From NCBI GenBank assembly GCA_033064195.1, contig JARBJD010000118.1, forward strand, positions 142,203-206,202: a stretch of 64,000 nt of DNA. The letters run 5' to 3'. Shown here one piece after another: positions 57,144 to 64,000 of this stretch (position 1 is its first letter; each line of letters begins with the position of its first letter). The notes below the pieces were generated by a model that worked only from the letters and a program-made list of their open reading frames with translations, was not told the DNA's origin and searched no databases. The DNA comes from Blattamonas nauphoetae (taxonomy: Eukaryota > Preaxostyla > Oxymonadida). The position numbers were made by a program, and so were the translations under genes.

Positions 57144-57824
57144 TCATGGGTTGATCAATCCATTTTGAACAACACATCTCAGCCACAGAAGCAACGGACG
57201 ACAACGCATGAGCCAATGACGCACAGGGGAGTTCCTCCAGTCCACAATCCGAGTGGTCCCAGAATCCAGTCGACATTCAATTGGGTTTCCAGCAACGTGA
57301 GGATGGAACTCGTACAGCAGCGAAGATGAGTTGGACTTTGATGCTCGGAGAGACGCATCAAACACCAAAACTTCACCCATTGTGCTCGACAGATTGAACA
57401 TCCCATCCCAATCGGTCGATGAGAACGATCCCCCATTCAGTTTCGACAAAAGAATCGCACTCCCGACACCCGAGCTCGAACATCCCGACAAAACTGTGTT
57501 CAACACTGAAACTCGAGCTGTGTTGCTCGCATCAGCACGCAGAACACTTCCATGACCCTCCAACACAACAATCGACGAGAAGCGGCAATTCGACATCGAA
57601 ACTGAACAGCTCGTCGAAATCAGAGCAACAGACGAGAGAGACGCTGACGAGACATTCGTCGATTCCAGTGTCACTTGGTGAGCTGAACCACAAATCAGTT
57701 GGAACGAGAAAGGATATTCGCCTTTAGGAGAGAAGGAGCAGGACGTGACTTGGAGTGACCCTCCAGTGACGGCGAATAATTTATCAGATGTGATGGACTG
57801 TGGGAGAAGGAAGCAGAGTGATGA
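57144..57824 (-). pseudogene. Receptor-type ectodomain fragment, truncated at the telomeric tract
   Basis: Open minus-strand frame from the telomere repeat at 57824 leftwards: FAVTGGSLQVTSCSFSPKG, then CGSAHQVTLESTNVSSASLS, SVSMSNCRFSSIVVLEGHGS and SVLNTVLSGCSSSGVGSAIL. The alternation of short hydrophobic strands with S/N/G turns is typical of parallel beta-helix adhesin-like ectodomains, and the style matches the receptor relic at 17094-19945. Coding sequence ends near 57250 at a GTGCGTC donor-like site. Upstream coding is missing because the frame meets GGGTTAGGGTTAG, consistent with a chromosome break inside the gene. Confidence 0.65.
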
Positions 57825-57866
57825 GGGTTAGGGTTAGTAGCGGACCCTTGAAACAGCTAACCCTAA
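57825..57866. repeat. Interstitial telomeric repeats in inverted arrangement
   Basis: GGGTTAGGGTTAG at 57825-57837 is followed after 19 nt by CTAACCCTAA at 57857-57866, the inverse of TTAGGGTTAG. The two can form a 10 bp stem with a 19 nt loop. The direct tract marks the left boundary of the telomere-bounded segment. Confidence 0.9.
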
Positions 57867-57869
57867 GTC

Positions 57870-58239
57870 GTAATTGGGATCTTATTCACTTATTTCAACT
57901 TGTTGGAAATCCTATCTCACTTTTATGAACACTTCACTACTAATTGAAACACTTTCTGCAATATCATTTGATCAACCCATTATCATTAATCTCAATTCAA
58001 ACCAAGTTTTGATCGGTCAACTTTTTTCTTCAAGCTGCAATAAAAATGCACTATCAACGACCGAATAAGGAAAGGTATCACTCCTTCCTTTGTATAATCT
58101 ATCTCCACTCTTATTTTCAATATGCTTCAAAACCATTCACAGATATACCCGTGCTAACATCCGACGTGTGTTTTCTTCTTTTCTCTACATTATCTCCAAC
58201 CCAGATTTACAGAAAGAATCTCGTTTGCTGGAGGAAGCC
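57870..58239 (+). other. 5' leader of the recombinase gene
   Basis: AT-rich sequence between the telomeric hairpin and the preferred ATG at 58240. The frame is open upstream from another ATG at 58090, giving 50 extra residues (MYNLSPLLFSICFKTIHRYT...). These are hydrophobic and unlike the polar N-terminus that follows, so I favour 58240. No promoter element can be named. Confidence 0.4.
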
Positions 58240-61200
58240 ATGGAAACAACAACTATGGTTGCAGAACAAACAAATCAGGAGAAGGAGCCGACTACCCCGA
58301 CACAGAACCGTCAACTCTACAACTTACTCAACACCCCATCATTCGTACACTCGGCTCTCGCGACTCCCAAGTCAACCAAACACATTGAGCGAGCTCTGCG
58401 AGAAGTTGGACCAGCAGTGGAAGCGCCAGTGGTTCGAGTCCCGACACCTCCAAATGATTCGCCAGAAATCCGACCACTATCAGACCTTCTACCACGCATC
58501 CAGTCTCAAGAACTGCCACTGCCACTATACAAAGTCAATCTGTGGAGAGATGGAAAAAAAGTACCTCTCACAGAATCCGAACTTGAAAACTGGAACCAAT
58601 TCCTAGATGAAATGCCGCCCGTCCCGGTGTTTGAAGTTGCAAGAAGAAGAAACAGAGAGAAAACAAGTCAATCCAAGCAAAAAACAGTGAAGAGCAACAA
58701 GAATCAAAAGCCATCGAAGCGCAAAACTCGAAGAGAAAAAACAACGAGCGAAGAAGTCAGCTGGTGCGAGCAAGAATCAGATATTGAAATGGAAATTACA
58801 AAAGTTAAACGACAAAGTTCAGAAAAGGCAGAAGAATCCGCAACTTGTTCAGATTCATCATCGTATCCGGAAGCTCGTCGGACAATTAAGATGGAAACTC
58901 GATCACACGCCAAGCCAGACTTGGTCATGCTCCGTCGTCCTATCATTGAAGACGACGAATCGATCGAAGATGATCTGGACTTTCCCACAAACTCACATTC
59001 TCCGTCAGGCCTCCCAACTGCTCTCACAGAGTCTCCATCAGGCCTCCCAACTTGTCTCGCAGCGACTTCTTCTGGCCTCCAAACTGCACTCGCAGCGACG
59101 TCTTCAGGTCTCCCAACTGCTCTCACAGTGTCTCCGTCAGGCCTCCCAACTTGTCTCGCAGCGACGTCTTCAGGTCTCCCGTCTGCTCTCACAGCGACTT
59201 CTTCAGGCTTCCCAACTGCTCTCACAGTGTCTTCTTCAGGTCTCCCGTCTGCTCTCACAGCGACTTCTTCAGGCTTCCCAACTGCTCTCACAGTGTCTTC
59301 TTCAGGCCTCCCGTCTGCTCTCACAGTGTCTCCGTCAGGCCTCCCAACTGCTCTCACAATGACACCTTCATGTGGGTCAACCACAAATTCGATGCTCGCT
59401 TCCATCCCAACAGACACGGCGTGCAACTTCTACGGCCCTTCGTCGTCCTTGTCATTCATCCCCCCAATGCCTTCTGCGAACTCGGCACACGTCGCTCCTT
59501 CCTTCGCTTTCACCTCCCCATCCATCCCAGCAAACTCGAGTTCCATCCCAACAACGGCCACTGCGAACTCAGCACCCGTCGCTCCTTCCTTCGCTTTCAC
59601 CTCCCCATCCATCCCAGCAGACTCGAGTTCCATCCCAACAACGGCTTCTGCGAACTCAGCACCCGTCGCTCCTTCCTTCGCTTTCGCCTCTCCATTCATC
59701 ACAGCAGACTCGAGTTCCATCCCAACAACGGCTTCTGCGAACTCAGCACCCGTCGCTCCTTCCTTCGCTTTCGCCTCTCCATTCATCACAGCAGACTCGA
59801 GTTCCATCCCACCAACGGCCACTGCGAACTCAGCACCCGTCGCTCCTTCCTTCGCTTTCACCTCCCCATCCATCCCAGCAAACTCAAGTTCCATCCCAAC
59901 AACGGCTTCTACGAACTCGGCACACGTCGCTCCTTCCTTCGCTTTCGCCTCTCCATTCATCACAGCAGACTCGAGTTCCATCTCAACAATGTCTTCTGCG
60001 AACTCGGCACCCGTCGCTCCTTCCTTCGCTTTCGCCTCTCCATTCATCACAGCAGACTCGAGTTCCATCCCAACAACGGCTTCAGCGAACTCGGCACACG
60101 TCGCTCCTTCCTTCGCTTTCGCCTCTCCATTCATCACAGCAGACTCGAGTTCCATCCCAACAACGGCTTCTGCGAACTCAGCACACGTCGCTCCTTCCTT
60201 CGCTTTCGCCTCTCCATTCATCCCAGCAAACTCAAGTTCCATCCCACCAATGGCTTCAGCGAACTCAGCACCCGTCGCTCCTTCCTTCGCTTTCACCTCC
60301 CCATCCATCCCAGCAAACTCAAGTTCCATCCCACCAACGGCCACTGCGAACTCAGCACCCGTCGCTCCTTCCTTCGCTTTCACCTCCCCATTCATCCCAG
60401 CAGACTCAAGTTCAGCCTCGCCATTCGTCCTCGCATTCCCACCTTCATGTCCATCTATCAACTCTCCATTCACATCTGCAGACTCGAGTTCCATCCCATC
60501 AAACTCGTCATTCATTGTAGCAATCCCTTCTTTCAACTTCTCATCCAACCCACCAACAGCTTCTTACATCCTCACCATCCCTTCTTGTCACTCGTCAACC
60601 AACTCCACAATCGCATCTTCAGACTCGCCATCCATGGATCATCCTGCCCCACAACCTGAAATGAATGAAGATTTGAACGACCTTGAACGAGATATCATCA
60701 ATGACTGGCTTGATCTGAAAGAAGGAGAGGGAGAAAAGATGGCAGACCGTGATTTGGAAGAAGAATGGCTGCGTGTCTACGCTGGTCGTCCGCGCATCAC
60801 GGAGCGACAAGCGCCGATTCAATTCACCGTCGTCCCATCCGACGCTTATCAGTCGAACGTCGGCACATCAGGGCTGTTCCGATTCATCACATCCACCACA
60901 CCAGAGCAACAAATCAATCCAAAACCGAACGCTGTTCCTTACTCCCTCGAAACCCAGCAGAAGCATCGCTGGGCGTACAGGTTGTGGGAGTTGTACTGCA
61001 ACCAATTCAAAATCTCTCCTCTCTTCCCTCTCAATCCCCAAGCTGTGACCGACTTCATCTACATGCTCGGCAAAAATTCGATTCTCCGCATCAGTTCCCT
61101 CTCAAAGCCTCTTCGAGGTGCTCTGCTCGCCCTCAATTCAATCCACACTGGACAACCAACTTCAGAATTCTTGAAGTGGACTATCAAAGGTGCCGTCGAG

Positions 61201-62661
61201 CTTGCCAAGAATTCCAAAGAAACACCAGACACATCCTGCGAAAAGCCTCCGTGCCTCATTTCAGATCTCACTATCATCCTCGACCACATCCCGGATCTCC
61301 ACCCCAAGAAAGCATTCGAATCCTCCCTCTTCCTCTTCTCCATCTGCTGTGGTGCGCGGGCCAGCACCTGCGCTGAAGTGAGGCTGGCTGATGTTCTTCG
61401 CGTCGTCTGTCTCCCCGACACTGAGGTGCTTCTCGTTACCTTCCGACTCCGCAAGATGAAGGGATCACAATCAACTACTATGAATGTGACGATGGAAGGC
61501 TCGCCATTTGCGAAGGAGACCGTCAATGTGATATACTGGATGGAGAAACATCTCCGAAGCTCGTTTGGTTTGTCTCTGATCACGTTTGAAACTTGGGGAA
61601 GTTGGATTGATCTTGAGACACGAATTTGGGGATGCGGAACAGATGCGATGAGGACGCAGTTTCAGAAAAGAGCCTTTCAAGCAGGCTTCCCCATCAATCT
61701 CTTTGGATTTCATTCGTTCCGCAGCGGATTCATCTCATCCGCTATCATCAAGGCTGGAGAAGATCCTGAAGCAAGAGCCAGAGTCCTTGAACAATGTGCA
61801 ATAGTGGCAAAGTGGATCCCGTTCTCATCCACGGAGATGGGATATGTCAAAACTAGTACAATCGGAGTCCACGTCGCCAATCGACTCGTCCAACCAAACG
61901 CCACTCTCCACTCATCCAACGTGCTCGAAAAAACCCTGACCCTGAGCGAGATTTTCCACAACATCAAACTGAAACCCGTCAAGTGGAGTGGGAGTGAACT
62001 ATACAAAGCCTTCTACCACGAGTGTCTGTGTTGGATCGTGCTCGCCTGTATTGGTCGAGATGAGAGTGTTGGTCGAGAACGAACTCTGTTCAGAAAAGCT
62101 TCGAATCTATACTCCCGGTCCCAAGGCTTCCAAGGATCACATGTCCAATCAGTGGAAGCAGCTCATGTATCAATTTTGGACAGTCTGAGGAATGGTGCTG
62201 ACTCCAGAAGTCTTTGCCTTCAATTGCTTTCGTTTGTTCGAGACGATCTGGTCTTCGATGCAACTCCTCAAGAGAGTTCGGAGATCCATTGTGTCGAAGG
62301 AACAGCTGTTAGACGGAGAAGAATGTGGAAGAATTGGGAGACGAACATTCTTCGAGAAGGGATGGCATGTGGAAAGAGTTGGGTGGAGATCTCCAAAGAT
62401 CTGACCAAACAAGGAAGTATTCGAACGAATGTTAACGTGAAGGACAAGTGGAGGAACGAGGTTGAAAAAAAGATGAGAGAGCTCAAGAATGCCGATCAAT
62501 TGAAGAGAGAGGATGTTGGAAGAGAGCTGTCCGGAGAAGGAACGATACACAAGAGACGAAGAGGGAGAAGATCCAGGCTGTCAATTGTTTTCGAGAAAGC
62601 AAGGATGCAGATGGAGCAGAAGGAACCTGAACAAAGAGATGAGGAGAGAGAACAAGAATAG
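58090..62661 (+). CDS. Tyrosine recombinase with C-terminal telobox Myb domain
   Basis: A single uninterrupted frame of 1,523 residues (1,473 from the preferred ATG at 58240). Numbering is from 58090. Residues 51-300 are polar with basic patches. About 304-425 consist of 11-residue repeats (SPSGLPTALTx). About 455-780 consist of 29-residue repeats (ANSAPVAPSFAFTSPSIPA...). The recombinase core follows at about 940-1270: an N-terminal helical core-binding-like region (WAYRLWELYCNQF), R1090 in CCGARASTCAEVRL, a beta-hairpin lysine in FRLRKMKGSQ, H1208-S-F-R1211 in LFGFHSFRSGF, W1241-like AKW and Y1252 in EMGYVKTS. This is the R-K-HxxR-(H/W)-Y set of tyrosine recombinases. Residues 1408-1465 form a Myb/SANT domain with W1413 and the telobox RTNVNVKDKWRN (1445-1456), as in TRF-type double-stranded telomere-binding proteins. 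A basic tail HKRRRGRRSRL could be a nuclear signal. The function as a telomere-targeting integrase is inferred. Confidence 0.85.
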   Translation: MYNLSPLLFSICFKTIHRYTRANIRRVFSSFLYIISNPDLQKESRLLEEAMETTTMVAEQTNQEKEPTTPTQNRQLYNLLNTPSFVHSALATPKSTKHIERALREVGPAVEAPVVRVPTPPNDSPEIRPLSDLLPRIQSQELPLPLYKVNLWRDGKKVPLTESELENWNQFLDEMPPVPVFEVARRRNREKTSQSKQKTVKSNKNQKPSKRKTRREKTTSEEVSWCEQESDIEMEITKVKRQSSEKAEESATCSDSSSYPEARRTIKMETRSHAKPDLVMLRRPIIEDDESIEDDLDFPTNSHSPSGLPTALTESPSGLPTCLAATSSGLQTALAATSSGLPTALTVSPSGLPTCLAATSSGLPSALTATSSGFPTALTVSSSGLPSALTATSSGFPTALTVSSSGLPSALTVSPSGLPTALTMTPSCGSTTNSMLASIPTDTACNFYGPSSSLSFIPPMPSANSAHVAPSFAFTSPSIPANSSSIPTTATANSAPVAPSFAFTSPSIPADSSSIPTTASANSAPVAPSFAFASPFITADSSSIPTTASANSAPVAPSFAFASPFITADSSSIPPTATANSAPVAPSFAFTSPSIPANSSSIPTTASTNSAHVAPSFAFASPFITADSSSISTMSSANSAPVAPSFAFASPFITADSSSIPTTASANSAHVAPSFAFASPFITADSSSIPTTASANSAHVAPSFAFASPFIPANSSSIPPMASANSAPVAPSFAFTSPSIPANSSSIPPTATANSAPVAPSFAFTSPFIPADSSSASPFVLAFPPSCPSINSPFTSADSSSIPSNSSFIVAIPSFNFSSNPPTASYILTIPSCHSSTNSTIASSDSPSMDHPAPQPEMNEDLNDLERDIINDWLDLKEGEGEKMADRDLEEEWLRVYAGRPRITERQAPIQFTVVPSDAYQSNVGTSGLFRFITSTTPEQQINPKPNAVPYSLETQQKHRWAYRLWELYCNQFKISPLFPLNPQAVTDFIYMLGKNSILRISSLSKPLRGALLALNSIHTGQPTSEFLKWTIKGAVELAKNSKETPDTSCEKPPCLISDLTIILDHIPDLHPKKAFESSLFLFSICCGARASTCAEVRLADVLRVVCLPDTEVLLVTFRLRKMKGSQSTTMNVTMEGSPFAKETVNVIYWMEKHLRSSFGLSLITFETWGSWIDLETRIWGCGTDAMRTQFQKRAFQAGFPINLFGFHSFRSGFISSAIIKAGEDPEARARVLEQCAIVAKWIPFSSTEMGYVKTSTIGVHVANRLVQPNATLHSSNVLEKTLTLSEIFHNIKLKPVKWSGSELYKAFYHECLCWIVLACIGRDESVGRERTLFRKASNLYSRSQGFQGSHVQSVEAAHVSILDSLRNGADSRSLCLQLLSFVRDDLVFDATPQESSEIHCVEGTAVRRRRMWKNWETNILREGMACGKSWVEISKDLTKQGSIRTNVNVKDKWRNEVEKKMRELKNADQLKREDVGRELSGEGTIHKRRRGRRSRLSIVFEKARMQMEQKEPEQRDEEREQE
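58999..60420 (+). repeat. In-frame 33-bp and 87-bp coding repeats
   Basis: From 58999 to about 59370 there are about eleven 33 bp units (TCAGGCCTCCCAACTGCTCT core). From about 59465 to 60420 there are about eleven 87 bp units (core GTCGCTCCTTCCTTCGCTTT). Both are multiples of three and low in stops, so other frames on both strands are also open; only the recombinase frame continues into recognisable domains. The peptide repeats are S/P/A/T-rich and probably disordered, a linker between the N-terminus and the recombinase core. Confidence 0.9.
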
Positions 62662-62814
62662 AAAGGACGAATGAGTCTAGTGCTACCAACCAGTCTCAAA
62701 AAATTGTAAGAACAGATAAAATATTTTTGATTTGCATCTCACCATCACTTCGCTCTCCACCAGTTCTGTTCCGAAAAGATGAAAGAGGTTGTGATGGTGA
62801 GGGTGTGATTCTCC

Positions 62815-63095
62815 ACTCTCCACATTCTCTCTCCCAGCTTTCTCCTTTCTCTCCCAGTCTTCTCGTCTGCTCCTCCCTCTCTCCCAGCTTTCTCATCTCC
62901 ATCCTCATCTCTCCCAGTCTTCTCGTCTGCTCCTCCCTCTCTCCCAGCTTTCTCATCTCCATCCTCATCTCTCCCAGTCTTCTCGTCTGCTCCTCCCTCT
63001 CTCCCAGCTTTCTCATCTCCATCCTCATCTCTCCCAGTCTTCTCGTCTGCTCCTCCCTCTCTCCCAGCTTTCTCATCTCTATCCCTCTCTCTCTC
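62815..63095. repeat. 60-bp minisatellite downstream of the recombinase gene
   Basis: Exact 60 bp period visible at 62881, 62941 and 63001 (CTCCCAGCTTTCTCATCTCC then ATCCTCATCTCTCCCAGTCT...), about 4.5 copies in total, pyrimidine-rich on the plus strand. The unit contains a shorter internal CTCTCCCAG(C/T)(T/C)TTCTC repeat. The flanks to 63193 are also CT-rich. Confidence 0.92.
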
Positions 63096-63193
63096 TCAAC
63101 ATTCTTGCCCTCATCCCCATCTTTCCCCACTTTCTGTGTCTTCCCTCCACATCTCACCACTTTCTCCGACTCTCTTCCACATGTCTCCCCACT

Positions 63194-63246
63194 GGGTTAG
63201 GGTTAGGGTTAGGGTTAGGGTTAGGGTTAGGGTTAGGGTTAGGGTA
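63194..63246 (+). repeat. Telomeric repeat tract (GGGTTA)8
   Basis: Eight perfect GGGTTA copies followed by GGGTA. The orientation (G-rich strand reading to the right) is that of a right-hand chromosome end. Sequence continues beyond it, so the tract is interstitial in this assembly. Confidence 0.97.
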
Positions 63247-63977
63247 TCCAACGCAGAACCCAGGACCTAAGCGTCCATTCATACCTCGATCGATTGAGGT
63301 CCCAACTACCCTCATTTCTGAGAAACAATTTTTGTCGGAACTCTGAGTTGGGACGTGTACTGGACACCCAAAGTTGATTTTTGAAAAATTTATTTTTTTA
63401 TCCATATCCGACAAAGTTGGCGGAGCGAGCTGAAATTTCACATGAACAACAATGTAGGTCTAGTACATGTCCCCACCAAATATTATTGAAATCCCTCCTC
63501 CCTGAAGGAAGTTATTTACCAAAATACATTTTTGCCACTTTTTCAGCATAGCCGGCATGAGACCCCCCCTGACCCATGACCTAACCGTCGAAATTTTTTT
63601 GGTGTGTTTAGTCGGTCGAGTAACGATCGATTGTGGAAAAAGTTTGAAAAGAATGTTGAGGAGGAAAAAAATATGGACCCGACAAGTCGACTTTTTTTGA
63701 AAAAAAAATCAGCATAGTCAGCACCGACCCCAAAAAATCTCTAAGTAAAAATTTTTTTTAAAATGTTCAAAAACCACTCTTTTTCGATCTCAATCCCTCC
63801 ATCCTGACTACCAACCCGATTTCAACGAATTTTTCAAGATTTTACATCGATTAGTAACTGGATCTGGTCAACACAGTTTCAAAATTCCATTCACAAGTTA
63901 GGCTCCGACAGACAAAATAACTTCTCCAGAAAGGAAAATTCTCACTACAATGTGCTGATCTCGATGTGGAACGTATG
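63247..63977. other. Noncoding segment between two telomeric tracts
   Basis: AT-rich sequence with homopolymer runs and no sizeable open frame. I see no rRNA, tRNA or TIR. It is bounded at the left by (GGGTTA)8 and at the right by TTTAGGGTTAGGG. It could be a second, non-autonomous telomere-inserted element or a subtelomeric repeat. Confidence 0.5.
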
Positions 63978-64000
63978 TTTAGGGTTAGGGCTAGGCTAGG
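63978..64000 (+). repeat. Degenerate telomeric repeats at the window end
   Basis: TTTAGGGTTAGGG followed by CTAGGCTAGG, degenerate telomere-like repeats. They have the same orientation as the 63194 tract. The window ends here, so it is unclear whether a terminal telomere follows. Confidence 0.75.

Larger units (their letters stand above)
57838..63193 (+). mobile_element. Candidate telomere-inserted tyrosine-recombinase element (Crypton-like)
   Basis: A 5.36 kb segment bounded by GGGTTAG repeats on both sides. It holds one large gene encoding a tyrosine recombinase fused to a telomere-type Myb domain, a 60 bp minisatellite downstream, and no reverse transcriptase or DDE transposase. There are no long terminal repeats or long inverted repeats. 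Single-gene tyrosine-recombinase elements of eukaryotes are Cryptons, which integrate by recombination at short identical sequences. Identity of the flanks to telomeric repeat would fit such a mechanism. Element status is inferred from structure; mobility is not shown. Confidence 0.65.

Noticed and set aside
59052-60659. Additional 535- and 382-codon plus frames and a 372-codon minus frame overlapping the recombinase
   Set aside because: They cover only the in-frame 33 bp and 87 bp coding repeats and have no domain; the recombinase frame alone continues into conserved motifs.
1-64000. CRISPR arrays or bacterial operons
   Set aside because: The repeats are satellites without spacers of constant length, and introns, telomeres and eukaryotic rRNA show a nuclear genome.

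Overview
The window looks like a subtelomeric, repeat-rich piece of a protist nuclear genome. The standard code is used, introns are tiny (34 nt in the best resolved case) with GTGTG donors, and the telomere repeat is GGGTTA. Several degraded genes resemble a family I associate with oxymonads such as Blattamonas: a signal peptide, a serine-rich beta-helix-like ectodomain, one membrane helix and a divergent protein kinase. Oxymonad is an inference from remembered family resemblance, not from a database search.

Region 1 (about 1.4-15.65 kb) is a wrecked large-subunit (28S) rRNA gene in four layers. The rRNA appears as three collinear blocks (1412-2362, 8210-8939, 15410-15650). Block 1 follows a ~430 bp inverted-repeat element. 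Blocks 1 and 2 are split by a 5.84 kb element (A) with long inverted arms, a broken pogo/DDE_1-like transposase and two satellites. Blocks 2 and 3 are split by a ~310 nt group I intron at the position known as L2449. That intron is itself split, 4 nt before its 3' end, by a 6.16 kb TA-flanked TIR element (B), which contains a second 2.7 kb transposase element (B1) and remnants of a multi-exon gene. The rRNA ends abruptly against an unrelated low-complexity gene fragment.

Region 2 (15.65-24.3 kb) holds minus-strand relics of the secreted/receptor-kinase family: a frameshifted ectodomain and a kinase domain with two nonsense codons. A 1.15 kb element (C) with a 10 bp target duplication carries a captured membrane/juxtamembrane segment of such a receptor.

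Region 3 (24.3-56.35 kb) is a tandem array with a ~10.67 kb period. Each unit has a ~1,719-residue minus-strand P-loop protein that resembles Crinkler/RHS NTPases, a minus-strand helical protein of unknown function, and a plus-strand PPP-type phosphatase. Only the middle Crinkler/RHS-like gene is open throughout. It is a chimera of the flanking copies, as expected from one unequal crossover. The right-hand unit is interrupted by a 3.2 kb hAT-like element (D, 8 bp TSD, empty site visible in the sister units), which contains a 1.17 kb fold-back element (E).

Region 4 (56.35-64 kb) is telomeric. A receptor ectodomain gene reads open right up to GGGTTAGGGTTAG at 57825, as if a broken chromosome end had been healed. 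Next comes a 5.36 kb segment bounded on both sides by telomere repeats. It encodes one ~1,473-1,523-residue protein with a tyrosine-recombinase core (R, HxxR, Y) followed by a C-terminal Myb domain with a telobox (VKDKWRN). A second, apparently noncoding 0.73 kb segment also lies between telomeric tracts. I read the 5.36 kb segment as a candidate telomere-targeting tyrosine-recombinase mobile element; this is the most exciting part of the window.
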